Assembly (NCBI GenBank): GCA_030762895.1
Contig: CM061063.1
Span: forward strand, 57,429,196-57,493,195
Reading direction: 5' to 3'
From: Sophora flavescens
Lineage: Eukaryota > Streptophyta > Magnoliopsida > Fabales > Fabaceae
Length of the DNA: 64,000 nucleotides
Of the stretch, positions 43,478 to 55,050 are shown one piece after another. The notes below the pieces were generated by a model. The model ran no database searches, had not been told where the DNA came from, and saw only the letters and a program-made list of their open reading frames with translations. Position numbers and translations under genes: made by a program. The first letter of the stretch is position 1; every line of letters begins with the position of its first letter.

Positions 43478-44656
43478 TAATGAATAGATATATTGTCTGT
43501 GTTGTGGATTTATTGAGATTGGTTGAAGCATGACATTAGTCATGACTTATGAATGAAAAACTTTATTTTATTATAAGTATACGAATACATAAAATTGGAA
43601 AAAAATGATTTTTTTGACTTTCTTCGGAAAGTGAAAAGTGATGGAATGAAAGGAAACTGGATTTCCGTGCTGAGATTCATATTGGATTCAGAATTTTGGG
43701 AAGCCGGACTAGTATTCCTACTTATGAGAACCTAGTGTTCCGAGATATCAGACTAGTGTTCATTTGAGAAAGAGGTTTAAAAAGACTTTAATAATGTTTC
43801 ACCGTTCAAATTAATATTTGAAAGAGGTTTTGGCAGACTTGCCGTTGTGAGTCGAGCTACAGTTTCACACTGACAAATTTGATAGTTACGGACCAAATGC
43901 AAATTCTTGAGCTTTTAGGTCTTTAGGGACATTCGGGCTCGAACTCCACGGAAAGCTTGAGACCTTGCACCCTCTTGTTGTGGAAATCAATTACCCTGCA
44001 CGAATGTACTCAATCAGGAACTATCCAAATATTATTTAGGTGAGACACGATACCCTAGAACAATTGGGGAAAGAACTGAGATGAGAGGTCACCCAACGCG
44101 AAACAGTTGTGTTATAGGTATTATCGCGGTCTATCATGCTCGAAGAAGGGAAGTTAGGATCTCCGGAGATTAAAAATTTAGAAAGTGGATATTGAAGTGT
44201 GAAGACATAATTTATAAAACACATTTGATTTTGAATCCTTTGAGATAATTATAACTATTACATTATGTCTCGTCATCATTATATTGTTAATATTATTATG
44301 ATGTTAAGTATATAATTGCTATGATGATGAACTCATATATGTATCGACAACTCACCTTTGCATTGTTTTCCTTATTTCTGGTTTTCTTTTGTTGTGGCAT
44401 TATATTTTACATGTTTAGATGGACCCCCTGCACAATATGATCCACTTGGGCTATCTGGCCCACAGTTTTGAGTTTCGCGACGTGGCCGACGCATGGGTTA
44501 TCCACCCTAGAGCACGTAGCGCGTCTTACACAGGGCCACTGCTTTTGACAAAGGGCACAGAGGAGGGGATCACGTCGTGTACCCAACGAGTAAAACTATG
44601 GAGGTTCCACTACCTCCCATATGGACTTTGCTACTACACCTGGCGGAGTGATCCGC
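42037..44656 (+). repeat. 3' LTR of a + strand Tekay element, interrupted
   Basis: Begins TGTAACACCCCGATTTTC after a PPT. It contains a CCCA-repeat (42592-42625), a CT run (42632-42645) and two TA microsatellites (43382-43421, 43446-43472). From 44081 it matches 15756-16330. At 44657 a minus-strand Athila LTR begins, and the rest of this LTR should lie beyond the window's right end. Confidence 0.85.
43382..43472. repeat. Two (TA)n microsatellites
   Basis: TA runs at 43382-43421 and 43446-43472, separated by 24 bp. Confidence 0.95.
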
Positions 44657-45885
44657 TGTCGCACACGGGTCAAATAAATCAAAATTAAAACTTGTAGCAC
44701 AAGGTAATAACCTCGGTTGTCTCACAAGGATCTCTGATTCAATTAACCAAAATTAACCAAATACAAGAACATGTAATGTTTAAGGTAATAAAACAGATTG
44801 TAAAAGAGAGATGAGAATCAATATATCAAAACGACTAATCCACTGGTTGAAGGTAATTTCACTTGGACCAATCACGGGTTTCAAAGGAATTAATCTCTTT
44901 TCATGATTTTATTCTTGTTTGATCATAGAATTAACCAATTAAGCATCAATTAATCATATACGAATTTCTACTGGATTAAGCATCACAGATCATTTGATTA
45001 ATTATAATAATGGAATAAGCGTCACAAAACCATAATCAATTTGAAATCCGAATTCAATCAAACCTACACTAAGCATCGTAGATCCTATTAATCCCTATTC
45101 ATAACAAATCAAAACAAGTATTCAAAGTGCTTCGAATAATCTCAAATCAGATTTATAATTAAATTGGAATGCAAAAACGAGTTTGAGTGATTAAGCATCA
45201 AAACACAAAAATGAAATTGCAAACAGTAATCAAGAGATGAAGAATTAAAAGGAAAATATGGAGAATCACTAAAACGAAATTAACATTGAAAATCAAACCT
45301 CAAGGTCTTTGTAAAAATCCCTAACCAGTGAATTAATATAAGAGTTTAGCCTTCCATGGGAGGCATGAACGAAAATCAACTATGGAGAAGAAACTAGGAG
45401 ATGCTGCCGTCACTCAAAAGATGATGATCAAGATCTCAAAACACCTATTAATAACCCTAGGGTAAACTAATATGTCTAACCTAGAGAGCCCAATGGGAAT
45501 TAATTAGCCCATTAACAATTTATTACATGGAGACATGACAACGATAAGTCCAATTCCCGCACTAATCTGGATAGCTTCGGTAATTAGTATTTTAGACCAT
45601 CAAAAAGTACGAACTGGGAAAAGTGTTCAACATGAAAGTTGTAGATATACTTCTTAGCTTTCCAACGCCACTAAGAGCACTCAAATAGGACAAGTATAGC
45701 CCAAGTTATGGCCTTCAGAAGGGAGACCAGGATGCACTAAAATCCAAAAATTGACTAAGAAGTTCATTAAAGCCCAATTAAGGCCCGAAGATATGAAAAC
45801 ATGCTAAGAATCAAATATTGGGCACAACACACATCCAAAACACCAAGTGCAATGCTATAAAAAGTATGTTAAAATGCATTGATCA
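44657..45885 (-). repeat. 3' LTR of the minus-strand Athila-like element
   Basis: On the minus strand it starts TGATCAATGC after the PPT GTGTGGGGAATT and ends GACCCGTGTGCGACA. At 1229 bp it is a close relative of the solo LTR at 16331-17565. Confidence 0.85.
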
Positions 45886-47203
45886 AATTCCCCACACTTA
45901 AGCTTTTGCACTTCGAGCAAAACTCATGGTCAAGACCTAAAAGTTTTAAAAGAAAAATGAGAGAAACCAAATGAATAAAAGAAAAGATGCATTTCCAATG
46001 AATCTTAAGAATGCAAAGAGGCAAGTGAAATCTCATCCAAGGATTCAAGGAACCATGACAATCACGTACAACATCTTCCAACATTCAAAGTAATCAAGGG
46101 AATATAATAACCAAGAGTGAATCAAAAGTGATAGAATCCTCACAAGATATAAAATTCTCCCCATCTCTCGAGTGTTTAGGCTATTGTTTACACTCAAAGC
46201 ACATCATGAATTCTAACACTACCATAAGCTTGACAAGCCTCTAGCATCCACACTTGAAATACATGCGCATAAAGATCAAAAGGACTTTATTAAGGTTGTA
46301 ATGGGGCCAAGGTCAAGGTGGGATAAATGAAAGGATAACTAAGCTGTAAACCCAAGAAGATAGAGGAGCAATGGGAATTAATTGCTAAATAATCATGAGA
46401 GATCACTTCAACAAAATACAATTCCAATCCACTTCTCCATTTTTACACTTTTGTTCTTTATTTTCACCTTTTTCCTTTTTTGCATCACAACCAACTTCAC
46501 TTTTCTTTTTCTTTCTTCTTTTATTTCATTTATTTCTTTTTCTCTTTTTTTTTGTTGCTTTTTGCACTTGCCAAATTTCCAATCAAGCAACAACATTTAT
46601 ATATTCTAGCACATCACAACCCAACTTTTGAGCCCCCCACACTTATGCAAAATTCATTTTCAAAATAATTCCAAAGCAAAGCTCCTTCACCCCCTAAGGT
46701 TGGGTCATATCAGTGTTTTTTACTTTTAGGCTTGTAATGAGCTATAAAACAAAGAATGGGATAAATAGGCTCAAAGGGGCTATCAAGGGGATAATTGCAA
46801 GGTAGGCTTATTTGGCTAGTGGTTTAAAAAAGAAGAATAAAAATTGCCTAGATCACTTCAATACATGCATGTGAACAAGAAGTTTCAAAAAGAGTCAAAT
46901 CAAGTTCTAGAGTAACTAACAATCATGAGTGAAATCACACAAGAAGGAAAGAGAATGGCAAAGTGAATTCTATTCATTTTAAGGCTCAAATCTCAGAAAG
47001 GACCAATTTCTATCACAAATGATGCACAATTTAGTATTCCAATCCAACTCATCATACTAAGAATGCAAGAAAGTCATTCATATCATGCCACAAATCCTAT
47101 AGTCCAAGAATAGTAAACTCACTCACAACTTATACAAACTACGAAATTCAATGAAAAAGCATGCAATTCAAGGAAAAAGTCTTTTTTTTTCAATAAAACT
47201 AAA
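45886..47203 (-). other. 3' non-coding region of the minus-strand Athila-like element
   Basis: No ORF of note. It contains a pyrimidine-rich + strand tract (46480-46560; purine-rich on the element strand). Near 47240-47280, just inside the coding end, the element strand reads GAGGACAATGTGTGAATTAAGTGTGGGGG, the internal PPT-like motif also seen at 13121-13150 in the + strand Athila. I saw neither hairpin motif of the other two Athila-like elements here. Confidence 0.7.
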
Positions 47204-47839
47204 CTAAAAACGAAAGTTTAAAACTAAAACACTAAAAGATCCCCCCACACTTAATTCACACATTGTCCTCGATGTAAGCATATAACAAAAGAAAGACAAG
47301 CATAAAATAAGAGTAAGGAGAGAAAGCACCCTCATCAAGGTGGGGAATTTGAGGCTTGAGGGTAGATAGGCATTTCCAAAGAGAGCTCTTCTATAGCTTC
47401 CTCCTCTAGTGTGGGGGCTCTCATGGAAAATTTTGAGACGGTGGCCATTGACTTTGAAAATCTTATTGGACGCTTCACTCTTTATTTCCACTGCACCATA
47501 AGGAAAAGTGTTAGTAACAACAAAAGGACCAATCCACTTGGATCGAAGCTTACCTGCCATGATTTTAAGGTGAAAGTTGAAAAATAACACTTTTTACCCA
47601 ACATAAAATTCCTTTCTAGAAATCATCTTATCATGAAAGTGTTTAGTCTTCTCCTTATAAATCTTGGAGTTCCCATAAGCTTCTAACTGAAGCTCCTCAA
47701 GTTGTTGCAATTGAAGCTTTCTCTCCAAGCTCACTTGGTCAAATTCAAAGTTACAACTCTTCACCACCCAATTAGAACGGTGCTCTATTTCCACCAAAAG
47801 GTGGTATGCCTTACCAAACACAAGTCGGTAGAGGGACTC
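47204..47839 (-). pseudogene. Athila-like integrase C-terminus
   Basis: Encodes YRLVFGKAYHLLVEIEHRSN, then a Gln/Leu/Glu-rich helix (QLQQLEELQLEAY), then, after an in-frame TAA near 47590, the C-terminal motif KLRSKWIGPFVV and IFKVNGHRLK. It is the continuation of 54637-55050, interrupted by the Cassandra insertion. Confidence 0.85.
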
Positions 47840-48246
47840 TGTAACATCCCTGACTGCTTTATGGATTGACGACTGTCCCCACAGACCAACACGAGTCTTT
47901 TCAGCATGCTTTGTCCTCACTCACACGCTTCCCGGGAAAACTTCCTAGGAGGTCACCCATCCCAGAATTGCTCCAAGTCAAGCTAGCTTAACTGTGGAGT
48001 TCTTAAGTGATGGGCTACCGAAAAGAAGATGCATCTTGTTAGTATAGGTAGTACCAATCAATTCATATAAGTCTTCCTCAACTGTATAGTCCCATACCTA
48101 CACAGTCTCAGGATCCCTCTCATTCGGGTGTGTAATCGGTTCATTCATGTGTCCCTCCGCCTAGAAGCCTGCCAGGAGCAGTTCCTTGTCCGTGCCTTCT
48201 TGCACCGGCGACCACTCCCCGCCCTTGTCGGCACCCGGGTGTTACA
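47840..48246 (-). repeat. Cassandra 3' LTR with 5S-like promoter
   Basis: 407 bp. The 5S-like block covers about 47941-48007. The intact 5' LTR partner would also be 407 bp (396 + 11), so the two match in length exactly. Confidence 0.9.
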
Positions 48247-48303
48247 TGCCCACTAGCTTCCGCTTGGTTCGTCCCCGAACCACACCGTACTGGGAGAGGT
48301 GCC

Positions 48304-48315
48304 GCTCTGATACCA
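48304..48315 (-). other. Cassandra primer-binding site
   Basis: Reverse complement TGGTATCAGAGC, the tRNA-iMet PBS, two bases from the 5' LTR end at 48318. Confidence 0.9.
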
Positions 48316-48317
48316 TT

Positions 48318-48713
48318 TGTAACATCCTTGGCTACTTTATGGATTGACGACTTTCCCCACAGACCAACACGGGTCTTTTCAGCGTGCTTTGTCCTCACTC
48401 ACACACTTCCCGGGAAAACTTCCCAGGAGGTCACCCATCCCATAATTGCTCCAAGTCAAGCTCGCTTAACTGTGGAGTTCTTAAGTGATGGGCTACCGAA
48501 AAGAAGATGCATCTTGTTAATATAGGTAGTACCAATCAATTCATATAAGCCTATCTCAACTGTATAGTCCCATACCTACACAGTCTCAGGATCCCTCTCA
48601 TTCGGGTGTGTAATCGGTTCATTCATGTGTCCCTCCGCCTAGAACCCTGCCAGGAGCTGCTCCTTGTCCGTGCCTTCTTGCACCGGCGACCACTCCCCGC
48701 CCTCGTCGGCACC
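48318..48713 (-). repeat. Cassandra 5' LTR, main part
   Basis: Matches 47840-48235. Its outer 11 bp lie at 54626-54636 beyond the inserted element. The GCACC at 48709-48713 is duplicated at 54621-54625. Confidence 0.9.
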
Positions 48714-50351
48714 TGATAAGCCTCTGGCTTATCTAGTTTTATGACTAGATGAACTAGGGTTTATGTGCCAATTTATTCGAGTTCACTCTCGTTTTCGCCC
48801 AAATTTGCCTTGTTTTGTTCCTAAGTTGGACTTTGACTCGTTTTGCGTCTTTTGTGTAGTTTTTAGGTTATTTTGAATAGAGTTACGCTTGTGGGTGCTT
48901 TTGTTGTTTCAGATTAAATAAGTGAAGCTCCGGGAGTCAAGGAAAGTCGAAAAGCAGTGGAAATTGCAAGTCTGGAGACACTCGCCCCGCGAGTGTAATC
49001 TCGCCTCGCGAGACTGAAGGTCAACAAAGCAACAAAAGTCAACATTTCTGTCTCGCCACGCGAGACTCTTCTCGCCCCGCGAATCATGAAGACCTGCAAG
49101 ACAGAGACCATCACGGCCAAGCCGTGATGAAGACCATGCCCGTGAACAGTTTGAGGTTTGAAGACTCGCCCCGCGAGAGACATCTCGCCTCGCGAGTGAA
49201 TGAAGACTTGGAAGTCAGAGGCCATCACGGCCCAGCCGTGATGAAGGTCACAGCCTGAAATTGAAGACTCGCCCCGCAAACACACTTTCGCCTCTCGAGA
49301 GTTCAAATTGAAAGCGCGCCAATTTTAATTCTCGCCTCGCGAAAGGCTGTTCGCCTCGCGAGCGAGCGCAGATCAGAAATCCTATTTAAAGGCTTTTGCA
49401 GATCAGATTAGGGGGGAATCGTGAGGGATCCAGTTTTCCACTTAGGTTAAGGGCAGTAGTTTCGAATCCTTATTTCTCCTTGGAGCTGCGTCTCCTTTTC
49501 TCGTTTCTTTTTATTTTACGATGGTGATTGTGTCCGAGTGTTTGTCTATGAGCGTGAGGAACTAATCCCCCTCGTCCGAGGGAACGATGAAGCCACCCAT
49601 GGCGATGTAAATCCGATATGATGTATGTCTTTCTCCTTTAATTCAATTCTTGTTTTCCGATTCTGATTTGAATGTTTGATCATATGTTTTGCGTGATTAA
49701 TCAGTTAAACGTGTTTGAGGCCTAACGGCGATTCGCGTTTCAGAACTTGAATCGGGATCATAAATGTTTTCTAATTCTGATTTGATTGTGTTAATCATAT
49801 GTGTTGCGTGATTGACTTGTTAACGTTGATGAGGCTTAGTCAGCGATTCACGTTTAGAACTTGAATTAGGATCATCGATCGAATATTGCACGAGAGTGAG
49901 TAGGAGATCGGTGCGACCTTATAGGGAACATGAATTAACAGAATTCGAGATTAGGATTATGAGACCTAGTAAGTAATTAATCCAATCGTCGAATACGTCC
50001 TAATGAGCACGAGAGTGGATTTAGGAGAATTTAGGGGTCCCGATTGACATTGTAATTGAACCTAGGGAGGAATTCATCATCACTTGGGTATACATGTTGG
50101 GTAGGTGGATTTGTGACCTTGGACATTTTAGTTTTCTGATTTTTAGTTAATTAGTTTATTTAGATTGTTAATTGAATTTCGCTATTAATCTTCTCTCTCA
50201 ACCACCTTCTTCCGTAACTTGACTGGACGCATCCGATTTCCCGCGGATTAGTCGAATTGGTAGCTCAATCCCTGAGTTCGACCTCGGTAATTACTTACCG
50301 TGTTATTTTTATTACTTGCGACGACCCGGTACACTTGCCGGAGTCACAACA
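48714..50351 (+). repeat. 5' LTR of the non-autonomous Athila-like element
   Basis: Contains two families of short palindromes (CTCGC-CCC-GCGAG type, about ten copies, and ATCACGGC...GCCGTGAT type) at 48986-49375. A TATA box (TATTTAAA, 49383-49390) follows. Confidence 0.95.
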
Positions 50352-50357
50352 AGTTTT

Positions 50358-50375
50358 TGGCGCCGTTGCCGGGGA
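50358..50375 (+). other. Primer-binding site, tRNA-Asp type
   Basis: TGGCGCCGTTGCCGGGGA matches the complement of the tRNA-Asp(GUC) 3' end without mismatch. Confidence 0.93.
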
Positions 50376-50500
50376 TTGGCACAACCAATTTTTCTGATTT
50401 TAGGGGAGTTTGATTATTTGGTTAAGTTATTTTTGTTCTTATTTTTATTTTTATTATTTTCTTTTTATTTTCTACTATCTCTCTACTTCTGTGATTCCAC

Positions 50501-51631
50501 TTGGTCTTGCCTCGTTTTGTATGCGAGGTACACGAAGGAATGCTTCCGGGTTGCGAATATTGTGATGGGAACCATGACACTTGGAGTTGTCCGTTCTACT
50601 TCCCTCAAGTATATGTGGAACCATGGCATAATGACAGCGTGCCCCAGAACAACTATCAGAGTCAGAATCAGTATTGGGGTGATATGAGTAGAGACCATCC
50701 GGATTTCGCTTGGAGTAATGCTGACGATAGTCTAGCCTGGCAGCCACAACCTCAACAAAATTGGCAACAACAACCTCAACAGAGTTGGCAACCACAACCT
50801 TGGGAGTTGGCTCTTGAGAAGTTGAGTGCGACACTTGAGAAAGTGTCAATCAATACAAACGCAGCCATTGACAAGTTGGCAACTCATACAGGGATGGCAC
50901 TTCAGAATCTAGAGATGCAGATTGCCCAGCTTGCAAAGCAACTAAATGAGTGTCCCCCAGAGACTCTCCCAGTTGATACCGAGAACGACCCTAAGAACCA
51001 ATGCAATGCCACAACAACTAGAAGCAGTGGGGTGTTGGGATATGACTGGGGTGTAACTAGTTCTCAGGGAGTTGAGGAAGAACAACCGGAGGAAAAAGAA
51101 TTGACAAGCGACAAGGCCCAGGAACAGCCACATGTTGAGAAAGAGCAACCTAAGGAAGAGGAGTTGGCAAGGGACAAGGCACCGGAGCAAGAGGGTAGAG
51201 AGCAAAATGAAGATAAAGTGGCAGAGGATTTCACCATGCTTGCCAAGCAACCTGATTTTGATGCGTTAAATAAATATGTCGGCTTGCATGCATGTGTGGA
51301 CACCGGTAAGATAGACCCTCCCACTTGTATGGCACACTTCCTCGTGAAGGCACCATTTGACCTAAGAGGAAGTGAGTTCATAATTATAGAGGTCAATGGG
51401 GTTTTCACACAAAGGCCGGGTGGAATAATGAATAGAGTGGTATTGCTCCTGCGAGGGCCACTTCACAAACCATGGGATCCGGGTGGAGGATTTGATATGA
51501 TGAGCATCTCTTGGCCTCTGTACAACAGACTATGGGATCCAGGTGGATGCTTCTTAATAAGTCAAGCTCGGGACGTTAAACAAGCGCTTCTTGGGAGGCA
51601 ACCCAAGCTAGGTATCCCTCTCTTCTCCTAA
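50501..51631 (+). CDS. Gag C-terminal remnant fused to 3' sequence
   Basis: A 376-codon open frame. The family start MRGT (ATG 50521) is present but in another frame. The open frame carries the Cys-rich gag segment (CEYCDGNHDTWSCPF), a Gln/Trp/Pro-rich part (QPQPQQNWQQQPQQSW), and a helical gag-like stretch (NLEMQIAQLAKQLNE, like NLEVQVGQIAKQLAE in the other Athila-like gag), then an acidic Glu/Lys-rich part. The last ~90 codons, with two PWDPGG/LWDPGG repeats, run into the non-coding hairpin motif. The gag core is missing, so it cannot form a normal capsid. Whether any protein is made is unknown. Confidence 0.65.
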   Translation: MVLPRFVCEVHEGMLPGCEYCDGNHDTWSCPFYFPQVYVEPWHNDSVPQNNYQSQNQYWGDMSRDHPDFAWSNADDSLAWQPQPQQNWQQQPQQSWQPQPWELALEKLSATLEKVSINTNAAIDKLATHTGMALQNLEMQIAQLAKQLNECPPETLPVDTENDPKNQCNATTTRSSGVLGYDWGVTSSQGVEEEQPEEKELTSDKAQEQPHVEKEQPKEEELARDKAPEQEGREQNEDKVAEDFTMLAKQPDFDALNKYVGLHACVDTGKIDPPTCMAHFLVKAPFDLRGSEFIIIEVNGVFTQRPGGIMNRVVLLLRGPLHKPWDPGGGFDMMSISWPLYNRLWDPGGCFLISQARDVKQALLGRQPKLGIPLFS

Positions 51632-52980
51632 CTTTTGTTTTTCCTTTTTGTTTTGTTTTTGTTTGTCACTCTTGAATAATTTGAGAAGATCAAGAGTTGT
51701 TGTATGAATAGTGTGTCGGCAAGCTTGTTGGATTTTAATTAAATTGAGCATAGATTGATTGCATGTATTATTTTGACCATTGATGATTTCCCCTAGGTTC
51801 TGAAATTAGAAAAATTTATCCCCACTTAAAAATTGAAAACTGAACTTTGAGAATTTTGTTGTGATTACTTGATTTATGATAAGTTTGGGGTGAGGGGGTG
51901 CACCCATTAGGAATCGTATCTCGGTCAAACAATTTGCAAAATGTCCAGGTGAGGATTTGAGCCTCCAACTCTGTTTTTGAATGTGTGAATCACTGTTAAG
52001 TTGCACTTTCCCGAATTTGCTTGAATCTCTTTATGGTTTGCATGATTATGTGTTGCATCAAATGATTTAGGCGATTTTCTTTGAAATAACTACTTGGCCT
52101 GAAAAGAACCATCCCTAATGCATGTTCCCTAGTTAGCCAAATTGAGCCCAATTGACCTATTGTTTCTTGATGACCCTACATTACGAGCCAAAATCTGAAA
52201 AAAAAAAACCATGTTAACCCAATCTTAGGATTAGGAGAGCATGGAAATGAGCAAGAGAAAGGTTGTGAGAAACTAAGTTTGGGGTGGCTACGAGGTGATA
52301 TGTCATATTGGGGTGAGAAAAAGAAAATAAAGGTTGAAACCCAAGGCGAAAAAAAAAATTTGCCAAAGGAAAAGGGGCAGAAAAAAAAGATTAGCAAGGA
52401 AAAGGCTGTAGTCACCCGAGCCCAAATGAAAAATGGAAAAAGGAATTTGAGTGGAAAAAGTGCCAAAATGCTCATGCTCTCTTAGTTCCTAGGGACTTAA
52501 GCCTAAATATCCTTCATTATCCTACCCTGAGCCAGGCCCCATTACAACCTTTAAAAGACCTTCTGATGTTGCATATATGTTTTCGTGGGAACTACTTTTG
52601 AGATGAAAATCAAATTCACGGGAAGTGCTCTTGATATGTGAAATTGAGTGAAAAGTTGACAACCTTGACAAACTTGAGCGAATGAGTGAAATTTTAAATG
52701 CCCTTGTGAGGAAGGCAATTGTTTGAACCTGATCTTCCTTTGTGTGTATCTCTGATCCTCAACTTAGAATAATGATGGAATGAATGATGAGTTCTCAAAT
52801 GTTTAAAGTAAATGAATGTGGGGATTACATTTATGTAGGGGGGAGATCATTGGAGAAAAACTGTTTTGATTGCATTAAATTTGTGCGAAATCGATTGATT
52901 CCTTTAGGCTTGCCAAGTCTTGAGTCGTTTTTGAGTTTTAAGCTTGCTTGGGGACAAGCAAGGTTTAAGTTTGGGGTATT
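51632..52980 (+). other. 3' non-coding region of the non-autonomous element
   Basis: Contains the conserved hairpin (51669-51696) just downstream of the 36-nt motif (51572-51607). A-rich tracts lie at 52197-52208 and 52350-52390. The region ends GGGGACAAGCAAGG followed by the PPT. No supported gene. Confidence 0.75.
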
Positions 52981-54620
52981 TGATAAGCCTCTGGCTTATC
53001 TAGTTTTATGACTAGATGAACTAGGGTTTATGTGCCAATTTATTCGAGTTCACTCTCGTTTTCGCCCAAATTTGCCTTGTTTTGTTCCTAAGTTGGACTT
53101 TGACTCGTTTTGCGTCTTTTGTGTAGTTTTTAGGTTATTTTGAATAGAGTTACGCTTGTGGGTGCTTTTGTTGTTTCAGATTAAATAAGTGAAGCTCCGG
53201 GAGTCAAGGAAAGTCGAAAGCAAAGTGGAAATTGCAAGTGCGGAGACACTCGCCCCCATGAGTGTAATCTCGCCTCGCGAGACTGAAGGTCAACAAAGCA
53301 ACAAAAGTCAACATTTCTGTCTCGCCACGCGAGACTCTTCTCGCCCCGCGAATCATGAAGACCTGCAAGACAGAGACCATCACGGCCAAGCCGTGATGAA
53401 GACCACGCCCGTGAACAGTTTGAGGTTTGAAGACTCGCCCCGCGAGAGACATCTCGCCTCGTGAGTGAATGAAGACTTGGAAGTCAGAGGCCATCACGGC
53501 CCAGCCGTGATGAAGGTCACAGCCTGAAATTGAAGACTCGCCCCGCGAACACACTTTCGCCTCGCGAGAGTTCAAATTGAAAGCGCGCCAATTTTAATTC
53601 TCGCCTCGCGAAAGGCTGTTCGCCTCGCGAGCGAGCGCAGATCAGAAATCCTATTTAAAGGCTTTTGCAGATCAGATTAGGGGGGAATCGTGAGGGATCC
53701 AGTTTTCCACTTAGGTTAAGGGCAGTAGTTTCGAATCCTTATTTCTCCTTGGAGCTGCGTCTCCTTTTCTCGTTTCTTTTTATTTTACGATGGTGATTGT
53801 GTCCGAGTGTTTGTCTATGAGCGTGAGGAACTAATCCCCCTCGTCCGAGGGAACGATGAAGCCACCCATGGCGATGTAAATCCGATATGATGTATGTCTT
53901 TCTCCTTTAATTCAATTCTTGTTTTCCGATTCTGATTTGAATGTTTGATCATATGTTTTGCGTGATTAATCAGTTAAACGTGTTTGAGGCCTTACGGCGA
54001 TTCGCGTTTCAGAACTTGAATCGGGATCATAAATGTTTTCTAATTCTGATTTGATTGTGTTAATCATATGTGTTGCGTGATTGACTTGTTAACGTTGATG
54101 AGGCTTAGTCAGCGATTCACGTTTAGAACTTGAATTAGGATCATCGATCGAATATTGCACGAGAGTGAGTAGGAGATCGGTGCGACCTTATAGGGAACAT
54201 GAATTAACAGAATTCGAGATTAGGATTATGAGACCTAGTAAGTAATTAATCCAATCGTCGAATACGTCCTAATGAGCACGAGAGTGGATTTAGGAGAATT
54301 TAGGGGTCCCGGTTGACATTGTAATTGAACCTAGGGAGGAATTCATCATCACTTGGGTATACATGTTGGGTAGGTGGATTTGTGACCTTGGACATTTTAG
54401 TTTTCTGATTTTTAGTTAATTAGTTTATTTAGATTGTTAATTGAATTTCGCTATTAATCTTCTCTCTCAACCACCTTCTTCCGTAACTTGACTGGACGCA
54501 TCCGATTTCCCGCGGATTAGTCGAATTGGTAGCCCAATCCCTGAGTTCGACCTCGGTAATTACTTACCGTGTTATTTTTATTACTTGCGACGACCCGGTA
54601 CACTTGCCGGAGTCACAACA
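52981..54620 (+). repeat. 3' LTR of the non-autonomous Athila-like element
   Basis: Starts TGATAAGCC directly after the PPT. The TATA box TATTTAAA is at 53652-53659. About 15 differences from the 5' LTR, several of them at CpG sites in the palindrome array. Confidence 0.95.
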
Positions 54621-54636
54621 GCACCCGGGTGTTACA

Positions 54637-55050
54637 ACATCCCTATGAGTGTCTTGTATGCTGTCCTATGAGCCCAAAGAGCGTCCTCTAGTCGACGACT
54701 CCAACCCTTCCTATTTGGTTGCACCGTCTTTTCTATCATCTGTTTGATCTCCCTATTTGAGATTTCAGCTTGCCCATTAGTTTGGGGATGATATGGTGTA
54801 GATACTCTATGCACAACCCCATACTTCCGAAGCAATGACTCCATGGTGCGATTGCAAAAGTGATTGCAAAAGTGAGTGCCTTGGTCACTTATGATGGCTC
54901 TAGGTATCCCAAACCTGCAAAAAATATTAGACCTGACAAAATCCACAACAACTCAAGAATCATTAGTCCAAGTGGCTTTGGCCTCCACCCACTTAGAGAC
55001 ATAATCAACAGCAAGCAAAATGTAAGAAAAACCAAAAGAGACAGGAAAGG
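54637..55050 (-). pseudogene. Athila-like integrase core fragment
   Basis: Encodes SYILLAVDYVSKWVEA, an in-frame TAG near 54958, then IISDQGTHFCN and QTNGQAEISNREIK, the second Asp and the Glu of the D,D-35-E core. A 12-bp direct duplication repeats HFCN after the second Asp and changes the spacing. The frame is cut by the solo LTR on one side (TSD AAAGG, 55046-55050) and by Cassandra on the other. Confidence 0.88.

Larger units (their letters stand above)
48714..54620 (+). mobile_element. Young non-autonomous Athila-like element
   Basis: LTRs at 48714-50351 (1638 bp) and 52981-54620 (1640 bp), about 99% identical by eye, start TGATAAGCC and end CACAACA. The TSD is GCACC on both sides (48709-48713, 54621-54625). 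The PBS TGGCGCCGTTGCCGGGGA (50358-50375) is a perfect tRNA-Asp match. The PPT region is AAGTTTGGGGTATT (52967-52980). The 2.6-kb interior has a partial gag and no protease, RT or integrase. It inserted into the Cassandra 5' LTR. Confidence 0.95.
47840..54636 (-). mobile_element. Cassandra-type TRIM with 5S-rRNA-like LTRs
   Basis: Two 407-bp LTRs (47840-48246, and 48318-48713 joined to 54626-54636) start TGTAACACCCGGG and end GGATGTTACA on the minus strand. Only 71 bp lie between them: a PBS (TGGTATCAGAGC, 48304-48315) and a PPT (GAAGCTAGTGGGCA). Each LTR carries 5S rRNA-like sequence. Box C-like GGATGGGTGACCTCC (near 47948-47962) and AGTTAAGC-GCTTG (box A region) are in 5S order and spacing. 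Those features define Cassandra. TRIMs encode nothing and move in trans. The TSD is imperfect (GATGT against GA-GT on the minus strand). A later element splits its 5' LTR. Confidence 0.92.

Noticed and set aside
47930..48020. A genuine 5S rRNA gene
   Set aside because: The 5S similarity is partial, lies inside both short LTRs with PBS and PPT, and fits Cassandra rather than an rRNA gene.
48914..49306. Minus-strand frames of about 130 codons, repeated at 53204-53575
   Set aside because: They arise from the palindrome array in the LTR; the two copies are the two LTRs.
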